Assembly (NCBI RefSeq): GCF_002843565.1
Contig: NZ_CP025257.1
Location: 310,001 to 374,000 of the forward strand
Direction: 5' to 3'
From: Mesoplasma syrphidae
GTDB taxonomy: Bacteria > Bacillota_I > Bacilli_A > Mycoplasmatales > Mycoplasmataceae
Length of the DNA stretch: 64,000 nt
Part shown: one piece after another, positions 25,958 through 37,529 of the stretch
How positions within the stretch are numbered: position 1 is the first letter of the stretch
Layout of the letters: each line of letters starts with the position of its first letter
Position numbers and translations under genes: made by a program
The notes under the pieces: generated by a model
Told to the model about the DNA's origin: nothing
The model's input: only the letters and a program-made list of their open reading frames with translations
Database searches by the model: none

Positions 25958-26920
25958 ATGTACGCTTTTGATTATGAAGATATCCAATTAATTCCCAACA
26001 AATGTATTGTCACATCAAGAAGTCAATGTGATACCAGTGTGGAATTGGGAAAATATAAATTTGCTATGCCAGTTGTTCCTGCTAATATGGCGTCAGTTAT
26101 TAACGAAGAAATTTGTGTGGAGTTGGCAAAGCAAAATTATTTTTATGTTATGCATCGCTTCAATGTTGATGCTGTAAAATTTGTAAAAATGATGCATCAG
26201 AAAAATCTGATTGCTTCAATAAGTCTTGGAGTTCAACCAGCTGATTATCAAATAGTTGCTGATTTGGTGGCAATTGAAGAAATACCAGAGTTTATCACAA
26301 TTGATATTGCTCATGGGCATTCTGAGTCTGTAAAACAATTAATTGAATACATTAGAAAAATGATGGGTGATAGAACCTTTATTATTGCTGGTAATGTTGC
26401 AACGCCTCAAGCAGTTCGCGATCTTGAGTACTGAGGAGCTGACGCGACTAAAGTTGGGGTTGGACCTGGTAAAGTATGTATTACAAAATTGAAAACCGGT
26501 TTTGGAACTGGTGGATGACAATTAGGAGCAATCAAGTGATGTAGTAAGGCAGCCACTAAGCCTATTATTGCTGATGGTGGATTACGTGTAAATGGCGATA
26601 TTGCCAAATCAATTCGTTTTGGAGCGACTATTTGTATGATAGGAAGTTTGTTTGCAGCACATGAAGAATCGCCTGGTAAAAATGTTACAGTTGATGGAAT
26701 AATGTTTAAAGAATATTATGGAAGTGCTAGTGAATATAACAAAGGTGAGAAACGTTATGTTGAAGGTAAAAAAGAGCTAATTAAGGTTCGCGGAAAGTTA
26801 ACCGAAACTTATAAAGAAATGCATGAAGATTTGCAATCATCAATTTCTTATGCTGGAGGAAGCAAACTAAAGGCAATTAAAAAAGTTGATTATGTGATTT
26901 TAAAAACAAGTAACTTTTAA
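25958..26920 (+). CDS. guaC: GMP reductase
   Basis: Catalyses NADPH-dependent deamination of GMP to IMP, linking guanine and adenine nucleotide pools. This matters for an organism that salvages rather than makes purines. The 320-residue product is a full-length TIM barrel of the IMPDH/GMPR family. It lacks the CBS insert of IMP dehydrogenase, which is the main discriminator. It begins [15 protein letters not shown]. The catalytic Cys174 lies in [10 protein letters not shown] and the phosphate-binding segment is [15 protein letters not shown]. Motif GFGTGGWQLGA also fits GMPR. A TATAAT at 25925-25930 and AGAGGAG before the ATG support the start. Confidence 0.93.
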
Positions 26921-27510
26921 AATTGCTTGTCGCTAATATAGGTATGTATAGGTATGTATTTAAGATTTTTTAAGTAGAATTTTGTAGTATGTAAAACAAT
27001 TTTAAAATTTGGGGGCTTTAAATAAAAAAAATTTTATTTAAAGTTTTTTATTTTTTGAATAAAATACAAAAAATATTAGTTTTATTAAAGTGCTCGATTT
27101 ATACTTCCGCTGTTTAGAATTTTGCAAACATTTGTAGAAGTAAATAGTAAGATAGTGCTGATTTAGTCGTTCAAAAAATAAGAAAATTTTAAAACTGATA
27201 AGTCAGTAATTGATATTTTGATTAAATATTATTAGAAAATTGTATGTAAAAAAGGTATCTCAAGTTTAAACTAAGTCAAAAATAAAGGCAAATATTGCAA
27301 ATAGTTGTCAATTCAAAATTCTCAAAAGCCTATTATAAAGAACATTATTAAAAATTAAGTAAAAATATGTTTTTAGATAAATATTAAACTGACATTTAAA
27401 TTGCGAAAGTTAGCAGTTTTTAAGCATACTACAGGATTAACTAAACCCAAAATTTTTATACTAGATACTTGCTTTAAAGTTTTTTAAATCCACAGAAAAT
27501 TAAAAAAATA
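26921..27510. other. Long intergenic region with a hairpin and a short tandem repeat
   Basis: About 590 bases without a recognisable gene on either strand. It holds two head-to-tail copies of TAGGTATGTA near 26939-26959, then the guaC terminator hairpin (27016-27049). The remainder is AT-rich and may be decayed coding sequence. Confidence 0.4.
27016..27049 (+). terminator. Terminator of guaC
   Basis: Perfect 12-bp arms CTTTAAATAAAA and TTTTATTTAAAG around a 4-base loop, followed by a 6-T run. The arms hold only two G/C pairs, so the hairpin is weak for its length. Confidence 0.65.
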
Positions 27511-27550
27511 AGACCTTTTTGGTAAAGGGTCTTGTTTTTTTTTTTTTTTT
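27511..27550 (+). terminator. Terminator with 15-T run before the ABC gene cluster
   Basis: AAGACC / GGTCTT arms with additional TTT/AAA pairing, then T at 27536-27550. The T-run is followed by G and TAAAAT, a possible -10 for the ABC operon. Confidence 0.8.
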
Positions 27551-27598
27551 GTAAAATTAACCTCGTAGTTTAATACTATGTAAAAGGAGACCGATTAT

Positions 27599-28858
27599 AT
27601 GAGAAATAAGAACCTTGACAAAAGTTCTTTGCTATTTCAAAAAAATTCAGTTGTGGCCGTAGATTTTCACAAAAAATTTAAGGATATCGATATTGGACCT
27701 TTCTCATTTAATATTGAAAAAGGCAAAGTTACTGCCTTGTTGGGAAGCAGTGGATCTGGTAAAAGCGTGTTTTTGAACTCACTCTTGGGAGCGACATTAA
27801 ATTATAATGGAGATATTTATATTAATGGAAAAGAAAGAAAATCATCAAGCTCAATTGAAAATAATGCTAATGTTGGGTTTTATTCGCAAATGGATTTTTC
27901 ATTGTACTCAATTTCAGCTTATGATTTTTTAAAAAATATGTGTAATGTTATGGGACTTGATATGAGAATTGCTGATAGCAAAATTGAATATTGACTAAAG
28001 AAATTTGATTTGTGATCTGCAAAAGATAAATCTTTAAATGCTTTTTCATGAGGGATGAAAAATCGTATGAATTTAATTTTGTGTTTCATTAAAGAACCTG
28101 AAATTTTAATTTTAGATGAGCCAGGAGCAAATCTTGATTCAAAATGAAGAAACTATGTCTATGAAATTCTTAAAGAGTTTAAGGAAGAGTCAGAATGCAC
28201 TATTATACTAACAGTTCATAATATTGATGAAGTTTATGATATTATTGAAAACTTTGTTGTTCTTGAAAAAGGAAAATTAGTTTTTTCAGGTACCAAAGAA
28301 GAGTTAAATTTGTACAAAAAATTAAAGCTGTCTTTTGAAAATGATATTAGTATTGAAAATGTTGAAAAGCACTTAAACGAGCATAATATTTTAACTTTTG
28401 AAACTAATAAAAAAACTAGTAGCATAATTGTTGGTCTAAAGAAAGAACAAACGTTTAATGATGTTCAGGCAGTACTTAACAAGTATAGTACTAAGGCCGA
28501 AAATATTATCGCTCAGACAATTAATATTAGTGAGATTCAGAAAGCACTAAAAGACAAAACATTACCGCATATTCCAAAATATCAGCCAATTACTTATGCT
28601 GAAAACTTTAAAGATAATGATAAGCAAATATTTATCTATGAAGAGTTTGATGAGATCTTGAACGAGCCTGATAAGACTTATTTTTATTCCTTGGATAAAA
28701 AAACAGATTCTAGAGAAACCAAAATACGAAAAACTTCATTTGAATTAGGGGTAGAAATAAATAAAGATATGAATAATGAAATAAGTAAATCGGCAAACGT
28801 TGATTGTGACATTTTAAAACGCATCAATGATATTAAAAAGCGACTAAAAATTGTTTAA
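27599..28858 (+). CDS. ABC transporter ATP-binding protein with C-terminal extension
   Basis: A 419-residue cytoplasmic ATPase, expected to drive transport through the membrane protein two genes downstream. The nucleotide-binding domain (residues 15-235) has Walker A GSSGSGKS (49-56), a Q-loop near VGFYSQMD, Walker B ILILDEP, and the H-loop His in TVHN. The signature motif, normally LSGGQ, reads FSWGMKNR with a TGA-encoded Trp in place of the first Gly. About 180 residues follow with no recognised domain. The ABC-2 (drug, antibiotic or polysaccharide export) group is the best fit by overall layout. AAAGGAGA lies before the ATG. First gene of a six-gene unit. Confidence 0.88.
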
Positions 28859-28898
28859 TTAGCAAATAGTAATTTAAGAAAAGGAGAGCAAAAATAAT

Positions 28899-30530
28899 AT
28901 GAAAAGACTGCTAGCAATTTTAGGTGTCGTGGGGTTAAGCGTGACAACAACTACAACGGTAGTTTCTTGCAATGTCAAAGATAGGTTTACCGAAAAAATT
29001 TCCAGCATTGAGAAGAAATTAAAACTGCTTTTGTACTCAAAAACTGAAATAGCCGAGCCATGAGAAAAAGAAAAGTTAGAAAAAGCCATTATTGATCAAA
29101 AGATTGATAAAGCTGGAGGAATATCTGTTGATGTTGGTAAACCAATTAGCCCTGGAGCTAATACACAGTTTGAGCAAAAAATAACATTTATTGGAAATGG
29201 CAAAAATGAAAACAACTTTACATACTCAGGCAAGATTACAATTGCATACGCGTATGGTGAAAATTTGCCTCCGGGTAAAATTAAGATTACCAAAAATGAT
29301 GTGGAATCTTCAATTGCAAGTTTGAAAGATTTTTTAGAGGGCACAACTTTTAATAATAAAGAGCTGGTTCAAAAAATTTTTAAGTCCAATAGAAATATGC
29401 CGGGCGCACCTACAGAAGGAATAATGTTTGGAGAAGTAATCAATTTAACTATTGAAAATTTTTCACCAGCAAGTAACGGACAAAAAGACTATCAAAAAAA
29501 TAGAGAAACTGTAAGGTTTAGTTTCGAAGCAAATGTCGGCTTAAAAGATGACGAACAGTATAAATTTGCAAGTGATGTTGACAATGGGTTTAGAAAATTT
29601 GAAGGAAAAATGTTAATGCCGATTATCATAAACGAGCAAAAAATAACTGAGCTATCTGCCAAAATAAAACAACAAGCTCAAACATGAATATTTTTAGATA
29701 TAAATGTTTTTAGAAATGAAATTAAAACTAAAATTGAAAATATTACTTTTGATGATGGCATCTTGTATGACTCACTTTTTGTAAAAAAAATTGAAGGAGA
29801 TGCTCAAGCAAACAAGTCTTATTGAAATGTCGAGATTGAACTAACTTTAAAGCCAAATGTAAATTTGGGATATGAATTTGGTGGCAATGATATAAGAAAA
29901 ATAACAATTCCTGTAAGTTTGTTATCACTACGAAATATTGACAATACTACTTTGTCCTGAAAGCTGTTTGAACAAAAGAACGGAAAAATGTTAATTAATC
30001 CGCAGTTTATAAATTTTGGAAAAGTAGGTCAAAATTTTCTTGAAGATCAAGGTAATTATTTGATTAAAGAAAAACTAACATCAAAATGAGGAAGAGTTAC
30101 AGAAAATCCAGTATCTCCAAATGAGGATCCGTGAGAAAACGCCAACAAAGAGAGTACTGGATATAATGCCAAAATGAATTTCGTATCAAAACTATTAAAT
30201 TCTGGCAATGTGTTAGAAAATCATCTTTTTGTTGAAAAGCATATGAAATATACAACAGCTTTTAATTATGAAAAAGATTTCAATTTGCAAGCCAACGACA
30301 AAGCTCTATTTTTTAATGAAAATGATATTAATTTTGAGGCAAATATAAAAGCTAAGTTGGACAAAACAGGTTCACTAAGCGAATTGCAGGAGCAGACAAC
30401 TATTATTACTAACACAAGTTTGAGTGGTAAAGAATACTATCATATGATTCTGTTATCTAAAAATAAAGATGGAGCATATAAAACATCATCCAAGGTTTTT
30501 AGAGTGCGATTAGAAAGCATAAAACTTTAG
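28899..30530 (+). CDS. Lipoprotein of the ABC cluster (543 residues)
   Basis: Lipoprotein with leader MKRLLAILGVVGLSVTTTT and lipobox Cys24 (VVSC); the rest is predicted extracellular. It is mixed alpha/beta with several TGA-encoded Trp. Two similar segments, roughly residues 125-260 and 265-345, each begin with a helix resembling KNDVESSIASLKDFLEG and continue in strands, suggesting an internal duplication. I do not recognise the family. It lies 40 bases after the ATPase gene and 35 bases before the permease gene, with AAAGGAGAG before its ATG. It is probably a surface component of that transporter: substrate receptor, exported cargo, or assembly factor. Confidence 0.8.
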
Positions 30531-30565
30531 TACTTTATACCAACTGTAGAAAGGAGGTAGACATC

Positions 30566-32368
30566 TTGGAACTAATTAATAACAACACGACTAAGGAAAT
30601 CAAACATAAAAAAAAGCCAAAAAAGCTAATAAAGTATAGCAGAATACCTTTTTTCAAATTGATAAAGTTTAGTTTTAAAAGTATCACAAAGGAGATATTA
30701 TTTTATGTTCTGAATATTTTAGTTTTAATCTCTTCAATTATCATTGGAATTCTGTTGGCGTATGCCAAGTCCGGAGAATCACAGGTCATTATTTTCAACT
30801 TTTATATTTTATTTTTTACTTGCTGTTTAATGTTTGTTTTTATATTAAGGATGATCCAATTCTTTTTCAACAAAAATTTTGAAGATAAAACAACATATAT
30901 TGTATTAACAAACCAAGTTAATCGAGTGAAGTTCTTTCTAGCACAATATATTCTTGTTCTTCTGATTATAATGGTTAATATTATAGGCAGTTTTTTGACT
31001 ATTAATTTATTTTACTCAGCTTTTAATTTGTTGAAGTACGATGTTTTTATTTTGAAGATGACAGTCACATATAGTCTGTATACGCTTTTAGCTACATTTC
31101 TATTAACCAACTTTGTTATCTTTCTAATTTTTGTTTTCAGTTTGCAAACTACAACAATTATTTGTACGTTATTGTTAGCAGTTTCTTTTGTAGCAAATAT
31201 TCCAATGTCATTTGTTAAAGCAAATGAAAAAAGTTACAACATTCAATTTGAAAATAATCAATTATTTAAGCTAAATGATATTTATGATGCTTACAATTTA
31301 AACAACAATGTCAAAAATGGAAACATAAAATATAAATATTTATCAAAGTATATTTATGATTATTTTTTAAATTCTCAAATGACTCAAGAAAGTTTTAGTA
31401 GCAAGCAGACTATTTTGCTCAGAACAGAAATGTGATCAAAATTAGGATTAATAAGAAAAGAGCCAGTAATTGTTAATGAAAGCAATTTGGAATTATTTTC
31501 AAAACCATTAAGAGACAAAACAGTTCCAGAAACTTGAAAAAGTGGTGACAAATTTGATATTCAATTAACTTTAAATGAAACATTTATTAGCAATAATGAG
31601 CTTGAAACTTTAATTTCAAAAGCGACTTCAGAAAATACCAAGAACATATTAAAAGATTTTAAAAATTTTACAAATGAAATAACCGCTCACTTTAATAATA
31701 ATGTGCAATTTGAGAAGTATGATTTATTCTATGATTTCTTGTTCATGGAATCTGGAGTTGATAAGAGTTTTTTAAAAAAAATTAATCCTGGCGGTGGTGA
31801 AAAAGACAAATATGCATTGAAAGATCAAGACTTAAAAACTCTTTATGAATATGCCCTTATTGGTCGTAACAGTGATGGCTTTAAGTTTTCAAATGCAGAT
31901 GACTTAGTCAAAAAGCAGCTTGATTTTAAATTAATGTATACAGCAAGAATATTGGAGCAATACTTTATTAAATACTCAAGCAATTATTTAATAATGTCCA
32001 CAAATTCTATAAAAACATCTTCTGCTGATTGAGACACTTATCAAAATGGACGAAATACAATAGGTATATTATCTTACTTTAATTTATATAGTGGTTTGTG
32101 AATGCTATATACTGAAAACTTGGGATTTTATAATCAGGACATTTGATTTTCACCAAATTCAGATTCAAAAATTTACTTAGAAAATCAGAAAAATATGTTT
32201 CTTGGTTACAAAGAGTACAAATTGGATTTGAATAATCAGAATCGAATTAAAGAAAATACAACAACAAACTATACTAAATCTTGATACTATACTGCCATAC
32301 TCATTGGGATAAGCTTACTTGGATTTACTGTCGCTTTAATTAGATTTAAAAAATATGATTTCAAATAA
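30566..32368 (+). CDS. ABC-2-like membrane protein with large extracellular domain
   Basis: A 600-residue membrane protein, presumably the channel partner of the upstream ATPase. A basic cytoplasmic N-terminus (HKKKPKKLIK) precedes five or six helices within residues 40-215 (for instance LVLISSIIIGILLAYA). An extracellular domain of about 350 residues follows, then one closing helix (about 570-590) and a short KKYDFK tail. This 5-6 + 1 layout with a loop before the last helix is typical of ABC-2 permeases. The start codon is TTG at 30566: AAAGGAGG sits 7 bases ahead and no in-frame ATG precedes the first helix. Substrate unknown. Confidence 0.75.
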
Positions 32369-32394
32369 AAGGTTCAGAGGGCAATAAAAATAAA

Positions 32395-32490
32395 ATGAAA
32401 AATAGTTGAGAAAATAAAAAGCAAAAACAAAAAGCAAAAGGAAAAACTAAAAAACCTAAAAAGGCTAGTCGTTTTTTCAAAATGTATTAA
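32395..32490 (+). CDS. Possible 31-residue Lys-rich peptide
   Basis: A short frame, MKNSWENKKQKQKAKGK onward, with 12 Lys and one Arg in 31 residues, ending FFKMY. It fills the gap between the permease and coiled-coil genes with 26 and 34 bases on either side, and uses TGA for Trp5. GAGGG lies some 15 bases upstream, farther than usual. It could bind nucleic acid or an acidic membrane partner, or be a chance frame in A-rich DNA. Confidence 0.4.
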
Positions 32491-32524
32491 ATATCAACCA
32501 ACCAAAAGTGAGGAACTATTAATT

Positions 32525-33958
32525 ATGATAACAAAGTTGAAAGAGAATTTTTATATAGAAAAAAATGACAACTTTTTCTGCATTAAAGATTTCAAAAATA
32601 ACATAGTAAAGATATGTAGTAATTACTTGGATGCAATTATTGAATTAGAAAGTATTTACAACAAATCCATTACAAATAATGACTATAATCTTGAAGAAAA
32701 AAAGCAAAATTATTTAAAAGATAATAATACCATTAGTGACAAAAAGTTTGACAAAATAGCAGACCTAATTAATTTAAAAATTAGCAATTTGGAGCACATT
32801 TTGAAAACTGAAATAGCACATAGTAATTTAAAAACAAAAAAACCAGGCGATTTGAATACTGAAAATAATAAAATTATAAATTATGTCTCAAGTGAAGATG
32901 AAAAATCCTCAAAATACATAGAATCTTTAAGAAAACTTCAAAATAGTTTGAGAGAAAGTAAGTATTTTACTGATAATGAGGATGACAGTTTATTTAAAAA
33001 ACTATCAGAAGATGATAGTTATACTTTAGAAAATGTAAAAAAGAAAATAGTAGACCAACTTGAATGAGAAATTGATGATGTTAAAAAGCAATGCAAGGAG
33101 CTTACTTTAGAAAACTCAATTTGTGACAGCAAAATTAATGACTTACATAATAATTTGGAATCAGTCATTTTAAATTTAAATAAAATTAAAGAAAACTGCT
33201 TGGAAAAAGTTTCAAGGGATGAACTTTTTGACAGAGAACAAAAGATTATTGACAGTTTTCAAATAGCTTTAAATAAAGAAATGAAGTCATTTGATTCTGA
33301 CATTTCAATAATAGAACAGACAATTCAAAGTTTAAAAGAAAGTAACAATCAATTAGTCCAGAAAGATGTTTTTTTTAGCTGTCAAGAAAAACTAAAAGAA
33401 GAGATTAATGATCTTGTTGATAGAAACAATCAAGAATCTGTTGAATTATTGAACATGCTAAGAACAGAAATTTTTAAAAATAAAAAAGCAACTGATGAGC
33501 TAACTGAAAGTGTCAACAGTTTGATAAGTTACTCAGATTTAGAAAAATTGAAAGACGAAATTTTTAACAAAATCCAAAATCTTGAAGCGACTGCCAAAAG
33601 AACAGATTTTAAGTCAGAAATAGAAGATATGAAAAATGTAGTGGCTCAAATAAGCGAAGAAATAAAAAGTAACAACTCAGCAACTACAGATTTTGTTTCA
33701 CTGGATAAAGTAAACAATATCAAATTGGAAATGTTTAAAGCTTTTCAGGATGAGTTAAAACTTACAAAGTCAAACTATGAAAAAAAACTAATGGAAAATA
33801 ATAAGAAGTATAAAAAAGACTTTGACTCTTTGAAATTGGAATTTGTTGAATCTTTAGATTTGCTTTTAGCATTAAATGGAAAAGTTAATGACTTAGCTAC
33901 AGAAGAAAAGTTAAAAGAAATTAAACAAGGAGTAAAAGTCAATCTTGGAAGTCAATAA
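32525..33958 (+). CDS. Cytoplasmic coiled-coil protein of the ABC cluster
   Basis: A 477-residue protein without signal peptide or membrane segment, so cytoplasmic. The first 60 residues form a compact part (FYIEKNDNFFCIKDFKNNIV). From about residue 75 onward it is largely alpha-helical, with strong coiled-coil heptads from about 175 to 465 (LEKLKDEIFNKIQNLEA, FDSLKLEFVESLDLLLA). I do not recognise a family. The operon position suggests a scaffold or filament under the membrane that organises the ABC complex, but this is inference. GAGG lies 12 bases before the ATG. Confidence 0.75.
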
Positions 33959-34007
33959 AAATTATTAGAAAAGTAAGATATGAAGCATTACAGAAAAGGA
34001 AAATGAA

Positions 34008-36041
34008 ATGAAAAAATTATTAACAATATTGGGAGCAGTTACTTTAACTGCAACTGCTGGTTTATCAGTTGTTGCTTGTGGAAATAAAGATGACAAAAAT
34101 GTCAATCCAAATCCTGAGCAAGGAAAAGAAGAAATTAATAAATTAATAAAACAATTTGAAAATGAAGTAATTACAAAGTGAACTTCAGTTGTTTCAGCTC
34201 CAATCGCTGATAGCGCAACGCTTTTAGAAAGTGAAGCTAGTAGCAATAACTTAGCTTTCTTTGGAAAAGATAACTTAGAAGATGTTTACAATAAGGCAAA
34301 AAGCGAGATTCCTAAAGTACTAGATGAATCCGAAACTCCAACACCAGTTAATTTTTACAAAGTTTTAGATGATAAGCAAAAAGATACTCTAAAAAGAAAT
34401 ATTGAATCATTATTATCACCTGCTTCAAAAGTTAACAATCTAAAAAAATCAATTAGTGCCTCTATTTATCAAATTATCATAGGATCATTGGGGCAAAACT
34501 GAATTCAAAATATTGCCTTTGATTATGAAACAGCATTATTAAATTATACCAAAGTTGAAGGAGACAGTTTTCTTTCAAATCTTGAAATTAACTATTCTTC
34601 AAAATATTCTTACATGGATGCAGAAGATAGCAAGCAAACTAAAACTATAAAAGGAACTGTATCAATCACAATTTCTGATGACAAAATTATTGTAGAAACA
34701 ATCAAAAATATTCAAGAAAATTTTGCGGCTAATTTGTTAAAAGCAGGAAATGATTCAGTATGAATTGATAAAAATGATTTAAATATTGATTCTATAGAAA
34801 CTGTTGGTGGGAAATCTGAAAAATACAAAATCGCTTTGGAAGAGTACTATAAAAAATTAGCTAAAAATATGGTTAAAAATATTGAAAAAGACTATTTTGC
34901 AAATAGTGAAAGCAATATCTTGAAAGCCGTAAAAGTTTCTATAAACGATCCTGAAAATGTTGTAAGAAGTAGCTCTAAAAGAAGCGAAATCGGATCTCTT
35001 AATATACAAAAAATTAAACTTACAAAATTGATAGGGCCAAAAAAGGGAATAATTGATGCAAATGAAATAAAAAGACAAAAAATGTATTTTGGTGCAGTAA
35101 ACGAAGATATATCAGTTAAATTGGCTGATGGCGTAATTGCCAAAAATAAGATTTTATTTGAAGATTTGCAAGCTTCATATAAGGAAGCACAAAAAGATTA
35201 CAAAACCACTTTTGAAGCAGAGTACAAAGAAATTATTAAAAACTCTACTGTTGAAGAATCAGCAAATATTGAAAACTTAATGAGTGCTTCAGTTTCTAAT
35301 GAACAGGCCGGAATTAAGGGAATTCAGTTTGCTCTAAAAAATGGTTATACGCAAAAACTAAATGATATTAAAGTCAATTTATCTGTAGCTGTTGACAAAA
35401 CATCAAATACTGAAAATGAAATTGAAACTAACAAAATTTTTGCCGCTTACTATAGTGGCGCTGAGTTGGCCCTAAAAGAGTTTCACAAATTTTATGGTAT
35501 ATCACCAACTGACATTGATGAATTGTCAAATGATGCAAAACTTGAAGAAAAAGGTCTTCTATTTTATATGTCAGGAAAATCAGGGGCTAAGAAAGCAGAT
35601 GGAACCGACTTTAATATATGGGATTATTGAAAAGGATTGAGCAATGACACAACTTTCCTGAAAAAAAGACCATATAGTGATCAAGTTACTAAAGGATTAA
35701 ACCTAATTGCTGACAATGATCCTGAAGTAGCAAAAATTAAAAATGAGTATTTTTTAAGTAAGTTGAAGGGAATGGATAGTTTCAATTTTGAATATATTCA
35801 AACGGCTCCAACATACTGAAGAAATTTAAAATCTTTTTCAATTGCAAATGTTAATTCTGATATATTGAAAGGATTGCAAACTACAGGTGTTTCTGTTCCA
35901 AGCGGAGGTAATTACTATCAAACACTAGAAATGATAATATCAAATGACCTATTTAATGTCACATTGGGTGAAAGCGGTCAAGATGGAGATGTCTTTTTTG
36001 ATGACGGACACGTAGTTTTTACAATGATTGGAATGAAATAA
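34008..36041 (+). CDS. Lipoprotein of the ABC cluster (677 residues)
   Basis: Last gene of the six-gene unit. Leader MKKLLTILGAVTLTATAG with lipobox Cys24 (VVAC) followed by a hydrophilic linker. The extracellular part is long and mixed helical. It has a mid-section rich in Lys and Ser (residues 280-340) and a C-terminal region with FNIWDYWKGLSND and FEYIQTAPTYW. It may belong to the paralogous lipoprotein families that mollicutes carry in many copies; I cannot name the family with confidence. AAAAGGAAA lies before the ATG. It converges with the PadR gene at a shared bidirectional terminator. Confidence 0.8.
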
Positions 36042-36070
36042 TAGAAATAGCAGTTAAAATTCTAATTAAT

Positions 36071-36099
36071 AAAAAAACCAAAGTAAATTTGGTTTTTTT
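36071..36099. terminator. Bidirectional terminator closing the ABC cluster and the PadR operon
   Basis: Perfect 12-bp arms AAAAAAACCAAA and TTTGGTTTTTTT around a 5-base loop. It overlaps the stop codon of the convergent PadR gene. Confidence 0.8.
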
Positions 36100-36406
36100 A
36101 TTGATTTAGCAAGTTATTAATTACTTTATGAAATTCGTCTCATTCTGCCTTGTTTTTTTGCAACTCAGCAAAACCATCTTTGGTAATTTTATAATATTTT
36201 CTTGAAGGTCCATTTTGTGACTCTTCAACGTAATATTCAGCATATTCCTTAATAATCAATTTTTTAAAAATAGCATAAGACGTTGACTCATTTGTTTGAA
36301 TAACGCCATTTAAAGCTTTGTTTAATTCATATGCGTAATAATTTTTTTTGCTCAAAAAATGTAAGACCAACATTTCTAAAACACCTTTTTTTAATTGTGT
36401 ATCCAT
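36098..36406 (-). CDS. PadR-family transcriptional regulator
   Basis: A 102-residue winged-helix repressor. It begins MDTQLKKGVLEMLVLHFLS, the typical PadR opening, continues with YYAYELNKALNG, and has the recognition and wing region ESTSYAIFKKLIIKEYAEYY and RKYYKITKDGF. The last 14 residues follow a TGA-encoded Trp. Its ATG overlaps the stop codon of the upstream membrane protein gene by one base, so the two are translationally coupled. In Firmicutes such PadR proteins commonly accompany HAAS-domain membrane proteins and control the pair in response to envelope stress. That regulatory role is inferred here. Confidence 0.9.
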
Positions 36407-37509
36407 TAAACAACCTCACCTGAGTTATTTGGCTTAAAGTTATAAAAAATTTCATATCTTTCAAAACTTGTTACACCCACAATTGCATTTCATGGCAAAT
36501 TTGAAGATAAGTAAATTTGATAGTCATTATTATTTGAAGAACTTAAATTAACAACGTCAACTTTTGTATCAAGCGTATATTTTTCTTTAATGTTATAGTG
36601 TCTAACTAATTTAATAGACCCATATTCCAAGGTTGAATCAAATTTCTCATTAGTGTTTCGAATCATTGAAGAACTTAATTCATCGTAAATAAGGTGTACA
36701 GCAGAAGCATCCTTAATTTCATCAGCAACATTAATTTCAGTTACCTGAGAGTAACGGTAATTATTGTTATAGTTTGAAGCCAAAACGCTATTTTCTGGTG
36801 CTAAGTTTATTGCTGCTCCAAAACCTGTAATTATTGCAAAAGTTATTGCAGAAATTAGCATAATTTTGTTAATCATTGATTTTTTGAAAAGCATGGCAAA
36901 TGGACGCTCATCAGTATAGACAATAAAAATTCCGTTTATTATTACTTTTGTAGACTTTTCAAAAAACTTAGCAATATATCAAAGTGCTATTGTCAGTAAA
37001 GGAACTAATCCTAGGATTAGGACAAATAGGCTTATTGCAATTGCAAAGTCATAAGTGACAAAAAAAATTGTTATCATAAATGGAAAACCAATTACTAAAA
37101 CAAATGCCACAAGATAAAGCGCAGCGCTTATTAATGCCAAAGCGATAGCAAAAATGCTCATAATAAAATTTGGAAATGTAAAAGCTAGCTTTATTCCAAC
37201 AGATTTTCCCTGCGGTTTTTGAACTTTAACCTTTTCGACCTTAGTTTTTTGAGTTTTGCTTTTTTTCTCATGCTTTGGTTTTGCATTATAATCTATACCA
37301 AGTTCTAAGTAGATTTCACGAGCAATGACTTCAGTATTTGAAAGCTGATCCAAAACAATTTGCATGTTTCCTAGCTCATTAAACTCTTCATTAATTTTTT
37401 CTTCATATGACTCTATAATATCATTAGCATCATCTTCAGCTAATAGTTTTAGTGCCTTACGCAATTTTTGTAATCATTTCTTTTTTAATTTTATTTCTTT
37501 CTTATTCAT
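36406..37509 (-). CDS. HAAS-domain (DUF1700-type) membrane protein
   Basis: A 367-residue membrane protein. Residues 5-72 form the helical HAAS-type domain (KWLQKLRKALKLLAEDDAND, then LGNMQIVLDQLSNTEVIARE). A very basic linker (about 75-95) follows, then three or four helices between residues 100 and 180, another helix near 210-230, and an extracellular Asn/Ser-rich beta domain. HAAS proteins are usually partnered with PadR regulators, as here, through a one-base stop/start overlap. The ATG at 37509 has GGGAG upstream. Function is probably envelope sensing or stress response; direct evidence is lacking. Confidence 0.78.
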
Positions 37510-37529
37510 ATTTTATCTCCCTAAGGATA

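Noticed and set aside
26936-26962. Direct repeats considered as a CRISPR remnant
   Set aside because: Only two adjacent 10-bp copies without spacers, and no cas genes in the window.
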